Shown here: positions 21,687-33,856 of the stretch, piece after piece
Numbering within the stretch: the first letter of the stretch is position 1
Layout of the letters: each line of letters begins with the position of its first letter
DNA from: Dichetophora obliterata
Lineage: Eukaryota; Arthropoda; Insecta; Diptera; Sciomyzidae
Reading direction: 5' to 3'
Assembly: GCA_963920525.1 (NCBI GenBank)
Contig: OY986436.1
Span: forward strand, 12,227,467-12,291,466
Length of the DNA: 64,000 nucleotides
Position numbers and translations under genes: made by a program
The notes under the pieces: generated by a model
What the model was told of the DNA's origin: nothing
The model's input: the letters and a program-made list of their open reading frames with translations, nothing else
Database searches by the model: none

Positions 21687-22776
21687 CAGTGTGGCCAATA
21701 ATAACAACTGTCAGTAACTTAACTGTACTGGAAAAACTTGAGATTGTTGATTTTTTTCATAATCTAAGTATATATTGCTTTTGCAAATTTAATTCTTAGC
21801 GACGGTTCTTAAAATTCTGATGATAATTTTGTATATAAAATTCAAACGTGCCATGGAAGCTAAACGTGACTTAGTTATCGATACGTTAAAAAAAATAATA
21901 GAAATTGTGACATCATAAAAGCACTTAACATACTAGGAATAGGTGGAAAATTCATTTATAGGACAATACAATGATATAAGGAAACGGGAAACGCGAAGAT
22001 TAAGAAAAATTGGTCATAGTCTTTAGCGAAGGATATGCAAATATCCATGTCTTCTATTCAGCTTCTTATCAGAAATGACCTACAACTGAAGGCCTATAAG
22101 AAGCAACGCGTACATGGAGAAACAGATAAGCAAAAGCAATTGCGTGTTACAAAAAGTAAGGAGTAGCTTGCCTGGCATGGTTGAGATGAGATAAGCTTGT
22201 CGGATGTAAAGTTGTTCTTTCTGCAAGACAGCCATAATCAGCAGAATAACAGTGTGTACTCAAGAAGTCTTGCGATGGCTCCAAAAAATAAATTAGCTGT
22301 TGAGCGATATCAAAACGTGACCAAAACCATGGTGCGGGGAGCAGTATCACAAAAGGGGGAAAAAAAGACCATATCCTTCCCCACGCCAGGATATTGTAAG
22401 AAGACGAGTAATTTTGTTTTCAACAAGATTCTGCAAATTCCCATAAAGCAAAGCACACTCAAGACTGGTGCCGAGAAAATTTGTCTGATTTTATCACCGG
22501 ATCTCGATCCCTTAGATTTCTATGTTTGGGGCTATATATTAGGTAAAATTGGCTCAACAAAAGCTTAACAGCTGATGGATTCAAGCAGCATTTGACAAGG
22601 ATTTGGAACGAAATGGATAGTGCGAGCCGCGCACAAATTTACGTTTACGTCTTATGTTAAAAGAAAAGGGTGAAAGATTATTAAGATACACTCTAAAATC
22701 TGATTGAAAAATCTCTACAATAAACGTTGTGAAATTTCACGACATTTATTGGCGATTTTGTAAAAAAACCACGCTA
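21687..22776 (+). pseudogene. Degenerate Tc1/mariner-superfamily transposase copy
   Basis: A decayed transposon with its reading frame broken by stops and frameshifts. From the ATG at 21853 a helix-turn-helix-like N-terminus is readable (MEAKRDLVIDTLKK and later LAKDMQISMSSIQLLI), then KAYKKQRVHG, then LFFLQDSHNQQNN, and finally a motif like SPDLDPLDFYVWG, the conserved block around the last catalytic acid in mariner-type transposases. The longest open piece is 22197-22568. The middle part with the second catalytic Asp is missing or scrambled. Candidate termini are a TA-CAGTGTGGCC start at 21687 and an inverted CACGC-TA end at 22776. The exact subfamily cannot be settled by eye. Confidence 0.75.
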
Positions 22777-22849
22777 TGCAGTGAGTTTTTTCGATTTTCT
22801 CCTAAAAACGAAAAAAGAAAATCAGCGTCTTTTTCCAAAATATGTATGT

Positions 22850-23145
22850 ATATTTACTCTATTATTCACGCTATTTGAGTGTGTTTTCGCTCAGAGAGTC
22901 TTAAAATATGTATATCTCTCTACTTTTCACGTTATTTTAGCGTATTTTGGCTCAGAAAGCCCTGAAATATATATATTCTTTACTTTTCACGCTATTCCAG
23001 CGTGTTTTCACTCAGAGAATTCTAAAATATGTATATTTTTTACTTTTCACGCTATTTCAGCGTGTTTTCGCTCAGAGAGTCTTAAAATATGTATATTTTC
23101 CCTACTTTTCACACTATTTCAGCGTGTTCTCGCTCAGATACTCCT
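22850..23145. repeat. 60-bp minisatellite, five copies
   Basis: Five units of 60-61 bp begin near 22867, 22928, 22988, 23048 and 23109. Each has a CACGCTATTYCAGCGTG palindrome followed by CTCAGAGAGTCTTAAAATATG. Because the unit is a multiple of three, a 142-codon frame stays open (22781-23209) and encodes a repeated TLFQRVFAQRVLKYVYF-like peptide; nothing else supports translation. Confidence 0.8.
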
Positions 23146-23214
23146 AAAAAAGCTCCAGCTTTCAAAGAGTTTATTCGAACAAGTGTCCAATTATATACAA
23201 CTTAAATAGTAGAT

Positions 23215-23605
23215 TGGTCACAACTTAATTACTCAAGCCTACTGAAGTAGGAAAGAGTAGCGCCTTGGCTGGGTCTCAAACCCACATTCCTTAAAAGAAC
23301 TTACTTGCATTCGTAATAATGCAAAATAAGCGAAACTATTTTAACAACTGAGTTGGACGAGTGGATAAGGCATTGGACTAGCACATCAGAGAACGTGTGT
23401 TCAAATCACGAACTGGTCAGAACATTTTTTTATATTAGTTTCATTTAGCTGGGTCTCGAACCTACGTTTCTACTTGCTTGCTTACTTACATTCGTAATGA
23501 TTCAAAATAAGCTTAGCCTTCCTAACAACTGAGTTGGACGAGTGAATTAGGTGTTGGACCAGCGCAACAGAGGACGTGTGTTCAAATCACGAACTAGTCA
23601 GAAAA
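23215..23605 (+). repeat. Duplicated tRNA-derived segment
   Basis: Two copies of a ~185-bp unit. Each has, on the plus strand, an A-box-like TTGGACGAGTGGATAAGG and a B-box-like GTGTTCAAATCAC (23347-23420 and 23528-23600). Just upstream, on the minus strand, is a B-box-like GGTTCGAGACCCAGC. Head-to-head tRNA relics duplicated in tandem fit a tRNA-derived SINE or decayed tRNA pair. The cloverleaf does not close well enough to call a working tRNA. Confidence 0.5.
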
Positions 23606-23957
23606 GTTTTTTATTTTCAGTTGCTTTTTTAAACTTTTTGCGGACTGAAAACTAATCTTTTTTAAATTGAAAAATTTTTAACTTTTCCTTGGATTAAAAA
23701 GTAATCTTTTTTGGGTGTTGTCCTATATGTAATCTAAAAAAGTTTAAAATTTAGTCCAAGACTAAACCGTGTAGATTTGACGGGAAAAAGTAGTCCATAT
23801 GGTTGTGTAAAATGGCGTCATACGTGGAAATCATTTCCTTCACAATTTCTTTATAGTTTGGAGATCTGTGACTTCCAAAAAAAAAAAAAAATTTAAAAAT
23901 CTAAATTTTAAGCAAAACTTTTTTTGATAAATCCATAAAGAAAAATTTAAGAAACAT

Positions 23958-25090
23958 ATCCCTGCAAACATTTTCAATCGTCTGAGCGCCGCCAGTGAAT
24001 CGCTAGGAATATAAGACAATCGCCGGCGAGCTCATTTGAGTGTCATCTTGAGCTGAGGCCACAGTGCGGTTCGCTGGGAAGATTCGCAAACAAAGCGCCT
24101 AAAGGGTTCGTAAGCGATTCACAGGGAAGAGTCGCTGACAAATCGCCGAGAGGGTTCGTAAGCAACTCGCTGGAAATAGTCTCAAACGAATCGCCAAGAG
24201 AAGTCCTTAGCAATTCGCGGGAAGAGTCACACACGAATCGGCAAAAGGAGTCTGGAGCGATTCGCCGGCAAGAGTGGCACACGAATCGCTTTTAGGGGCT
24301 CCTTAGCGATTTGTTGCGAAGAGTCTTTGTTGAACGTTACAAGTTTTTTTATAAGGGACATTCTTTGTCAAATCGGATAAAAAACAAATTTACCACTGAA
24401 AATTTTGCTGATATGAATATTTTCAGTTTCCATGCGGTAATTCAATACAAAAAAAAAATTAAAGTTTTCTATATGACCGTGTTATAATAACATAAGCTTA
24501 AACTAAAGCATAGATGCCCAGTAGTGGCTGATATCAGCAAATTAAACTCACACGTATACTTACGCTCTTTTGTTTGATCGTCAATCAACCAATAGGAAAT
24601 CAGCATGTTGAGTGGGAGAGACAAACTGCACTTTTTTTAATTTTTCGATGATTATTTTTAGTGCAGAAGTTTGAAGATATGAAGGTTGCTTCATATTCCA
24701 ACAATCGATCTTTAAAATTTTTTAATAAGCCATCTTCTAACGATCGCCGGAATGAGCGAAGGAAGATTTTAAAGATTTTTCTTGAATCGCGCATACATCG
24801 CTTGGGTGATCGAAAAGCGATCCATCTTCCAACGATCACCGGAATTAGCGATGGAAGATTTTGAAGATTTTTTTAATCGCGCACTCATCGCTCGGACGAT
24901 TGAAAAGCGATGCATCTCCCAATGATCGCCGGAATGAGCAAAGGAAGATTTTGAATATTTTTCTTAAATCGCGCACTCATCGCTTGGGTGATTGAAAAGC
25001 GACCCATCTTCCAAAGAACCCTTCGGCGAATCGCAAGTGCTTCGCTAAATCAACTTCTCTTCCAATCGTCTTCCAAAGGTTTGCAGGGAT
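23958..25090. mobile_element. Foldback-like element with ATCCCTGCAAAC ends and two internal minisatellites
   Basis: Inverted ends ATCCCTGCAAAC and GTTTGCAGGGAT bracket 1.13 kb. Inside are five to six 48-bp units (about 24045-24330) built on AGCGATTCGCYGGGAAGAGTC, and three 91-bp units (about 24728-25015) built on CATCTTCCAACGATCGCCGG and AATCGCGCACTCATCGC. No convincing target duplication was found. Frames at 24043-24282 and 24600-24864 are translated repeats. Confidence 0.65.
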
Positions 25091-26640
25091 GGAATTTGGC
25101 TATTTAATAACCTTCCTAAAATGCTCTCATTTATGAAAATCGGTTAGCGCTTTTATATTTTACAGCGTTATTTCATATTTAAAGCATCAGCAGAGATCAT
25201 GAAAACTTTTAAATCGATTTAAAAAGAATTCTGATGTGCTGGAGGAAAATTACGAGAAACATATACTTATACATATATACATATATACAGTATACATATA
25301 CTTTTTTAGCTTCTTTTTTAGAATATATATTGAATTTCTCTTGGATGCAAAAAATAGTTTGATTTTGTTGGACCTACACGGTAAATTTGTATATTTTTTA
25401 TTAAAAATAATAAAAAGTTTGATATTCAAAATTTATTTGGTTATATAATTTTAACCAAATGCACATATTGAAGTTGAACAATATGCAAAAATATGATATC
25501 AGAGTATTGAGTGCTTGAACTCTCTAGCAGAAATGTTGAAAAAACAATATTTTTTACTGGTTTTTTCGAAAAGCAAATTGCAATCCATAACAATTTCTCT
25601 ATTTTTTTTTTTTATTGATTTTCATATGTTTTCGTTAAGAAGTTTTATTAATAGAATGTTTTGTTTTTCGTGAGCTATCATAAACAAATAATAGAAGAAT
25701 TTTTATTTTTCTTTAACTAAGGAGGGCAACTGCCCCCAACTATTGCCACCTCCTGCAAACATCCATACTGTAAACCAAAGCAAGCGCATTTTATAAATAT
25801 CATATTTGAGTGTATTTTTCATATTTTATTAACCTGCATCATGGGAATCACGCGTACGCCTGCATTTATAATGTTGCGGTTTTACACTTTGGAACTTAAT
25901 ATATGCAAACATTGACCTTAACTGTGTAGTGAGCAAATTGTAATATGATTAAATTCGTCAATGTTATCATTTTATGGGTTATTCTGTTCGCTAATAAAAG
26001 TCCGCTTTTAGGAAATTTTTAAATCTTGTTGCATAGCCTTCAGAGGCAGGACTACTTTTAATTGCTCGGTCGTGTTTCGAGACATTTCACGTAAGGGCCA
26101 ACAAGCAACACCCGCTTTTTTCTGATATTTTTAAATAACACAGTCCAACAAAAAAAAAAACAGTTACATATTTTGATCAACGGATTTTGGTAGTATAAAT
26201 AGAAAAACAATATTTAAATTACCAGGAAAAGACCAAGATTTTTTTCCTATTTAGATATTTAAAAAAAAAACAACTTCCTAGCATGAAATTTAAGAATTTT
26301 GTTCATAGCTCCTTTATGGTTATTCTAACTTCCTAACAACAATTGTTAAGTCAACCCATAGAATAGCAAACTCAGAATCTCTAAATTTAGTATAAAATTT
26401 TTTTTTAATGCTGAGGTGAGGTGAGTAACAATTTTATTATAAAGTTTAAAAATTAAATTGAAGTATACATTTCCCAAAAACAAGAAAATGCCTATGCAAA
26501 ATATATGAAAATTTTCAATTCGCCAAGCTTAAGGAAAACGTTCCCAATAAGCCAAACAAACAAGCTTTTAATAAGCTTGTAGTAAGCTTACATGCGTAAG
26601 CATCGTGCTTGGAAAAAGCTTCTAAAAATTGTTGTAAAAT
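25091..26640. other. Unassigned intergenic stretch
   Basis: AT-rich, with no supportable gene. A short TACATATA microsatellite lies at about 25260-25302. The 70-codon frame at 25236-25448 starts in that microsatellite and is hydrophobic low-complexity. Confidence 0.45.
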
Positions 26641-26649
26641 GCTTTCAAG

Positions 26650-27185
26650 TAATTGCAGAACAAGCAATAAGAAAAACACTTTTTAACAAAAAAAAAACGA
26701 CTTTAAAACCACTACATAGTAAAAAATAATATTAAATTAGTTTTGACATTAATTCTTGGTCAAATTTGATAGTTTGTTTATATGTATTAATAAATTGGAA
26801 ATCTAACTATTATAATTTATTTTTTTTTTATTTTATTGTCATAAATATATTAATTTCTTTATGAATATAAAATCTTTAAAGCCGGAGCGCTAATTTTATA
26901 AAAGTCTGATTATATTAGCGCCGTCTTTAAAGGTTTTATATTCATAAAGATTGTAATTCATGTATTCATAAAGAACTTAATATATTTATGATAATAAAAC
27001 AAAATAGAAAAAACTTATATTAATAAGTTTTCCAATTTAAAAATATATATATAAATAAATTATCAAATTTGACCAAGAATTAATGTGAAAAGTAATTTAA
27101 AATTATTTTTTACTTTGTAGTCGTTTTGAAATCGATTTTTTTTTTTTTTGTTTTGTTAAAAAGTATTTATTTGTTCCTAACAAAA
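26650..27185. repeat. ~530-bp imperfect palindrome
   Basis: Two arms of about 250 bp meet near 26910. Matching inverted pairs from outside in include CACTTTTTAACAAAA, ACATTAATTCTTGGTCAAAT, CATAAATATATTAA and ATGAATATAAAA.CTTTAAAG, with a short AGCGCTAAT loop boundary. The outer arms include A/T homopolymers. It is probably a long-armed MITE; no target duplication was determined. Confidence 0.75.
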
Positions 27186-27234
27186 AAGTATTTTTTGTTA
27201 GAGATTATGATAATAATTTTGCCCATTCTTGTCT

Positions 27235-28016
27235 TTGCCTTTGAAAAAAATTCCGCCTACTTTATTGATCGTGTTTTGTTATAATTCTACTTATTCTTGT
27301 ACCGAATTTCCGTACCCTAGTGTCAATATTATTCGAGGTAGTGTTTTTCTAATATTTCCACTCCCCTTTGTAAATAACGCCCACTTTCATGACCGTAATT
27401 TGTAATAATCGTGCCTATCCCTGTACTAAATTTGAGTACCCTAGTGTCAATATTATTCGAGTTACATTGTTTTTCTAATATTGCCACGCCTTTTGTCAAA
27501 TTACGCCCACTTTTTCGACCGTAATTTGTAATAATCGTGCCTAGCCCTGTACTAAATTTCAGTACCCTAGTGTCAATATTAACTGAGATACAGTGTTTTT
27601 CTAAAAGTGACACGCCCTTTGTCTTTTACCGCCCACTTTCTTCATAGTGTTTTGTAATAATTCTACCCATTCTTGTAAAGAATTTTATTACCCTATTGTC
27701 AGTATTATTCGAGATAGAGTGTCTTTCTAATTTTGCCACGCCCTTTTCTCCAACAACGCCCACTTTCTTCACAGTAAATTATTATAATTTTGCCTACCCT
27801 TGTACCAAATTTCAGTACCCTAGTGTTAATATTATTCGAGTTACAGCGTTTTTCTAATAATGCCACGCCCTTTATCGAATAACGCCCACTTTTTGAATTT
27901 AATAATTGTGCCTACCCCTTCACTAAATTTCAGTACGCTAGTGTTAATATTATTCGATATACAAAGTTTTTCTTATATTGTCACGCCCCTGTGTTTAATA
28001 CCGCCCACTTTAGGGC
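27235..28016. repeat. ~125-bp tandem repeat, about seven copies
   Basis: Units contain TAACGCCCACTTT, then TGTAATAAT.GTGCC, TTTCAGTACCCTAGTGTCA and ATTATTCGAG. CGCCCACTTT cores fall near 27377, 27502, 27627, 27755, 27882 and 27996. The frame at 27329-27613 is the repeat in translation. Non-coding. Confidence 0.8.
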
Positions 28017-29378
28017 ACCTCCACGTCTAATATCTCTATCTGTTGACAAAAAATTGTGGCAATCGGGCAAGTACTTTAGGAGTTATCGATGTACATACAT
28101 TTAAAAAAAAAAACCAACCAACTTGAGAACCTCCTCCTTTCTGAAGTCGGTTAAACAAAGGGAAAAGAACATCACATTTTCTATTTACTTTTATATGACA
28201 TATGATTTATTAATAAAAATTGTTTTCATTTCTCGCAAAATTTAATTTACTACTTAAGTTTACGGCAGGTATTTGCGCGCCATCCCTATCAGGTCATGGC
28301 TTTCTTATTGTACTTATACTAAATTACGCACAAGGGCTTCCACAGGATTTGTTCTAGGGGGAAGGGACAAGGGCATAAAGGAGTCAAGAATGCACATTTA
28401 GAAAATTTAACCTATATAATTCTATTTTCTGAGATTTTCGGTACTAATTTTGTTATCATGATACAACGGTTGAAACACGCTTGTACAGTCGTCCCTCTGA
28501 AATTTTTCAACTAACGGTAATTTAGTTATTATTAAACTGTTTTACTATCGGAGATTTTGTGTATTTAATTTTAAAAATTTTTTGTTATTTTGACAACAAA
28601 AACATTCACATATCTTCAAAATTGGAGAAATTTTCAGTACAACGGCTTTTTCAAAAAACATCGTTACCTAAGAATGAGAAAAAAGAATGAGAAAAAAAAT
28701 CAAAGTTTGGTCTTTCGATGCAAATATCTCCGCTGTCCATTAATATATTTCATTCAAATTTTTTTTGTTCAAAAGTTCAATAAAATCACTTCACAAAAAC
28801 AGGTTGAACTGTACCGTTAAGTCAGCGTATATATGTTTTATGATTATGTCAAAAAAGGTCCAATATATTGACTTTTTACTCAAAAAATGACTCAAAAATT
28901 GTTGTTGTTGTAAAAATGAAATCAATTAAAAATTGCACATCTGGCTACCTTTCATATGACATAGCATTTATTTTGCAAAAATTCTTCTAGCTGAGCGCAA
29001 AAATTATTTTACTGTTTTTGTCATCAAAACAACAAGGTTTTGATTTTTTTCGCGAAATTTATTTTTTCCAAAATGTTGTTTTTATATTTTTTACAAAAAG
29101 GTCAAGTCTCAAAAATAATTTATGTGAAAAAATTACCCCAATATCTCCTTCCAATCAAAAGTTATGGCTAAAAATCTATTTTTTCATACCAGACTATTAA
29201 TAAAACTGAGTTTTGTTTTAAAATTCTCTATATAGTTTGAGCGTCCCCATTTATCTCTAAGAATGAAGTTGTGTGTCTATAGTAATTACAAACATTTCGG
29301 TTTATATAAAATCTTCCTTATAGTAAGCTACTTACTTTTTGCCTCCCCTCTCGAGTAACACCGGGTATATCAGCTAGT
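28017..29378. other. Unassigned intergenic stretch
   Basis: No supportable gene. The sequence right after the tandem repeat (GTTGACAAAAAATTGTGGC and ACTTTAGGAGTTATCG) may be the unique tail of the element carrying those repeats. Frames at 28590-28820 and 29018-29200 are AT-driven with no family signature. Confidence 0.4.
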
Positions 29379-30473
29379 ACACGCAGAGAAAAGACATGGT
29401 TGAGACATGATTACTGCAATAATAATTTTTTTACTAAAATTATTGTATTATTTCTGCAAACACAAATTTTTGCCTTAATAAAGTCATTATTTACTAATAA
29501 TGGGTACCAAAAATAACATAATAGTTAAAATCATAACATCATTGAAATCGTCAACATACTATGATTGCCTCGACTATTAGTTGCAACAAAAATATTGCAG
29601 TTCTGTCAATCATGATAAATGTGAATATTATAATAGAGACAAACATATTAGAATTTTGAATGTTTGTGCGAACTTTTCTTTGATTGTTGGCAAACGAAGC
29701 AGAACATAACCAAAAATCGAAAGAATTTATTGTATCTGAACAGTTTGCAGGAAAAACTTTCACTTCATTCAGACACAATAGGTTTTATCGATTCCTAGCT
29801 ATGTGCCGTTTCGTTTGTCAACTGTTCAATTATTGTGGTTTGTTTTTAATCGCCTTATACTAAAAACAGCACGCAGAAAAGTGACATTTTCGACTTTAAT
29901 TGTAGCAAACATATTTCTATTTACCGTAAATATATTTCGCAATTCTGACCATATTTTGTTATTCATACATATTGCTATTTTTGTGACAATGCACTTAATG
30001 TACCATACTTATCAATGGCATTAATCAGGGAGCGATGGCCTACTGGTAGTGTGCGTGGCTCGTAAGCGAAAAAGCCGCGGTTCAAACCCCAGCTCGGGCA
30101 GAAAATGTTATCAAATGATTTTTTAATTGAATTAATATTTCGGTTCAGCCCAGGCAATAGAAATTGGAGTGCATGAAAATAAAAAAATAATATTATTGTT
30201 TCAATAATATTCTGGATCCTAAAAATAAATTCATAATATAGTTGTTGCAAATTCTTATTGTATTTTTTCGACCCAATAAGAGAATAATAATTGTTTCAAT
30301 AATATTTTGGTTCCTACAAAAATGTTCCTTTTCTAAATATAGTTGTTGTAATCATTTTATCATGATCAAAGAAAATATTATATGTTTAAGAACATGTTAG
30401 CAACAATCATAATCCGAATCATACTATGATCCTCTTCAAACATGGTTGTTGCAACAATGTTTTTTCTCTGCGT
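29379..30473. mobile_element. ~1.1-kb TA-flanked element with CACGCAGAGAAAA ends
   Basis: Inverted ends CACGCAGAGAAAA, followed on both sides by ACATGGTTG, are bracketed by TA. The interior holds a direct series of TATAGTTGTTGCAA/AATAATATTCTGG-type words on the right and a tRNA-like segment (30029-30104). Frames at 29551-29778, 29803-30024 and 29975-30250 show no conserved domain. Non-autonomous DNA transposon, superfamily unsettled. Confidence 0.7.
30029..30104 (+). repeat. tRNA-like segment (Thr-CGT-like anticodon region)
   Basis: GGGAGCGATGGCC and CTACTGGTAGTG give a D-arm and A-box-like start, GGCTCGTAAGC looks like an anticodon loop with CGT, and GGTTCAAACCCC is a good B box, ending in CTCGGGCA. 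The anticodon and T stems carry mismatches, so it is called a tRNA pseudogene or SINE head carried inside the surrounding element. Confidence 0.55.
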
Positions 30474-30883
30474 GTACTATAATAACAATTAAAAAGCGAC
30501 TTCTTTCTTAACTTTACACCTTTTTGATAATTTACTTTAAGAAACGACTGTACAATTATATAATAAAAAAGGAATAAAAAAGGAATTCAGAAGATTTAAT
30601 AAATTGCATCAACTATCAGACTCAACTTATATTAATTTTTAATTTAGAGACAATCCAATTGTTATTTTTCAACTGGAAAAACTACTAAACAGTTCCACAG
30701 CTCTCCTACTATTAATAAAACATTGAAGCGCTTAACTTAATTACGATTATTTAGGTAAATAAGTAAATAAACCTGACTAGTTAAAGGTATAATATTAATT
30801 TTTTTTTTCTTAGATGAGCTGGCAATGTCATTTTTCATACAAATATATTTCTTAACAAGTGTTGAAATCTATTTATACAATTA

Positions 30884-30893
30884 TTTATTTATT
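30884..30893 (-). terminator. Poly(A) signals of b561 gene B
   Basis: Two overlapping AATAAA hexamers on the minus strand, about 36-45 bases past the gene B stop. Confidence 0.6.
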
Positions 30894-30928
30894 ATACAAT
30901 AACTGCAAGTTTGAGCAAACGCAAACTT

Positions 30929-31756
30929 CTAACTGCAGTGGCAAACAACTTCGTTTGCTTTGTGATACAAGGCCTTCAATGGGCCAATACAGGTTAAAAA
31001 TAACGATATCAAGGTCACACACTTCATTAAAATTTGAAAATCCACGCTTACTTCACGACTGAAAAAACCAATTTGATAGCCATAGTATTGAGTAGCCAAG
31101 GCAACAACAAAAGTTGCCAGACCCAGTAGAATATGAAAGGTTTTATTTAGCAGTGGATTTAAAAAACGTCTGATACTATTTGAACATAAAGCACTCAAAC
31201 CGGATACCAAGCTGACCACACAGATAATAAAGGCAGCCAAACCTTAAGAGAAGTAAAATAAGTTTAAGTCTTCGAGGAACTAATAGCTTATGCCCAAAAC
31301 TTAGGCCTCACCCAATTTGCCATGTGTGGAGTACATCTGGAAGTCATCACGTATAAGTTTAATCAATGCTCCTGCGATACCAATACCGCCGCCCAGCACT
31401 TGTAATACCCAATGGATTGTGGTTTTTGTATAGCGTCTGTAGTTGAAGGTTAAAACATTGCCCGAGTAGTGACACATAATGCCCTCGGCCATCAGAAATT
31501 GAAACTTTTAGGAACAAAAAATTATAATTTTCTGCAATTTTTGAAATTTAAAATATACACCTACACCGAGAGTGCATAGCCAAGCGTGCAGCCTAGTTCC
31601 ACTTAGACCCTTGCGCAGACAAATCCAACTCATGTATATTGTGACAAATCCAATGCAAATATGATTTACAACATTGAGCAGAAATTCAAAACGTTGCAGA
31701 ATATTTGGCTTATTGGTACACTTTCCCATATCCTTTTGTATCTTTGTTGCAGTCAT
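30929..31756 (-). CDS. Cytochrome b561-type transmembrane reductase (gene B), three exons
   Basis: Spliced exons are 31756-31565, 31504-31312 and 31242-30929, encoding 232 aa, close to the usual ~220-240 aa of CYB561D-type proteins. Introns are 60 and 69 bp; donors are GGT/GTAGGT (phase 0) and TTGG/GTGAGG (phase 1), the same sites as in gene A. Candidate heme ligands are H57 (LHAWL), H95 (TTIHW), H125 (THGKLG) and H165 (FHILLG). A CHYSGNVLTF motif follows the second membrane segment. The expected role is transmembrane electron transfer, probably ascorbate or ferric reduction at an internal membrane or the plasma membrane. It reads in the same direction as gene A, 15.7 kb away. The exon 1 ATG is the only plausible start before the first membrane helix. 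Confidence 0.9.
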
Positions 31757-32588
31757 TTTCAGGGAGTGTTTGTGAAAATAAGACGTCTTTTCAAAATATT
31801 TATTTCTAAAGTACTAAATTACTAAATAAAATAAAGGACAATACAAATTGTGCTACGCTGCCGGCATCAGCCAAAATGCTACTGGCAAAAGGTTACTCTA
31901 GGCTTTTATGACCAGCCATAAGTTTTACCTTTGTTTAAATATTTGCTTATCAAAAATATTTGAACTAATAACTTAAAGCCCTCGTTTTTATAATTGAACT
32001 TCTTGCGAAAAACAAGAAACAAAGACCCACAATGATGTTAGCTCTATTTTGGGTGCGCATGAAATTATTTGTGTTTTTGTGAAAATAGAGGCTTTATGGT
32101 TTAAATCAGATTAAGTACCTAAAAATATTATTAATTTCAATAATATTTCCGGTTTTTTTATTAAATTTATTTTTCTTTAAATAATACAATATAATTCTAG
32201 TTATACGGTTTTAAATGGGCAGAAGTAAAGATATCACTTTTTATTATTTAAATATGTCCACTTTTTTAGTATCTTTTGAAGAAAATCTGGAAAAATGATT
32301 AACAGCTTTGAAGTATTTTTAATCTATTTATTGACACGGCTTAATGATAAAAATGCAAGACAACAAATTTCTAAAAACCCTTAAATTTATTTCAAATATT
32401 TACTTTATATCAAGTGAGGCAATATCTGACTCAAAGTGCGACATTTTGCACGTTTTCAAAAGTAATCATGTAAGCATTTATATTAGATTTTAATTGATTG
32501 ACTGTTAAGTGGCCAGTATTTTTCAAAATAAATACACGCTGATAAACAGACAGTGGCAACAGTTTATTAAAAAATCAAACAAACATTA
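31757..32588. other. 5' flank of gene B, otherwise unassigned
   Basis: The region upstream of gene B on the minus strand should contain its promoter. No clear TATA box or repeat was picked out, and no other gene is supported. Confidence 0.35.
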
Positions 32589-32944
32589 AGGGTTCTCATG
32601 TAAGTATGTAACTGACAAGTAAACATTGTAAGCCTTGTGAACTTACATGCGCGTAAACTATCTGTCAAAATTTGTATGGGCGTGAGTTTACATCATTTCC
32701 GAGCCTATTTTGTGGTGTAAACTAGCATGTAAATCTACGTGTGTGAATGAGGGCTGCCTTTGGCGCAAATCATTACATATTCAAAGTAGTTGAACACGTT
32801 TTATTTATTTTTCTAAGTTAATGAAGGTTTTTAAAAGGTTTAAAATTTAAAAAAGTGATAATGTTGTTTTGCACACTATTTACACTTTATCGCTCATCAA
32901 AAGCTTAAATGCTATACATGTTTACATGCTTGGATGAGAACCCT
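32589..32944. mobile_element. MITE with AGGGTTCTCATG ends
   Basis: A 356-bp element flanked by TA. Inverted ends start AGGGTTCTCAT and continue with CATGTAA-type words. Related CTTACATG/CATGTAAA inverted words fill the interior. No coding region. Confidence 0.75.
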
Positions 32945-33277
32945 TATTGATTTATATGCTGATAAAAATTATTTCACCAGCTTTCAGTTTTGATAATATA
33001 TTTTAAAATATTTGGGGCACTTACGATGAGGTGAATTTCGCGATGTATTAATACAGATTTTTAATTTAAAATTCACATCAAAATCATTTTTGAGCATTAG
33101 AGCTGTATAATGTTTTATTTTAAGTTGAAAATCGATATACAACGAAAAAATCCTACTGTATTTATAGTAAATTTTGATGATTTTCAAAGTCACTATTCTT
33201 TTTAAAAACAAACTTTTACGCCAACAAAACCTCATCTGAACATGTATTGTATTGTATATTAAATAAAAAAAATATGA

Positions 33278-33856
33278 GGGGTATTCACAATGTGGTTTAT
33301 TTTTGATAAATATGTTAAAAATTTACAACATTTCTAATAAGATTGTGAACGTACCTTTAGTAAATTTGTACAAAGCTGATTTTTTCCAATAAAATTAACA
33401 AAATTTTTTTAGTGAAATCGTAGAAAATGCTGAAACTGCAATTAGAGACAGAAGTCGTAAGTTTATATTCAACTTATTAAACAAATATTAATTTAAGTAA
33501 GTGCATCACCAAATTGAATTGGTTTTAAGATAATTAAGACCATGCTTTACTATTGTTCATGTGCCATACATCCTATAATATTGTTAAATAAATAAGTAAA
33601 TCTAGAAAATAAACATATTTTTATCAATAATTACGCACTAAATTATGCACTTTATTTTTTTTTTTATTATTGTGAATCAGCTGTTTGAAAAGCAATAACC
33701 ACAAATATATCATAAATACGACGATTTCCAATGTTGCATTTGTGGTAAGCATGGTATTTTTAGTTGCTTACAATTTGTTTGTGTAATAAACTACAGAAAC
33801 CATATTTACCACAAATACAGAATACAAGACTAATTACACAATATTGTGAATACCTC
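33278..33856. mobile_element. MITE of the ATTCACAATGTGGT family (TTCACGAT group), with a duplicated end
   Basis: The left end is GGGGTATTCACAATGTGG; the right end is its mirror, CACAATATTGTGAATACCTC, at 33856. A second copy of the right-end unit follows and ends at 34003, exactly 147 bp further on. Relatives lie at 60375-60837 and, as tandem right ends only, at 45890-46318. Confidence 0.7.

Noticed and set aside
22781..23209. 142-codon frame as a membrane protein gene
   Set aside because: It is entirely a 60-bp repeat in translation, with no homology, and sits directly after a dead mariner copy.
23347..23420. Functional tRNA gene
   Set aside because: A- and B-box words are present but acceptor and anticodon stems do not pair well, and the segment is duplicated with the same defects.
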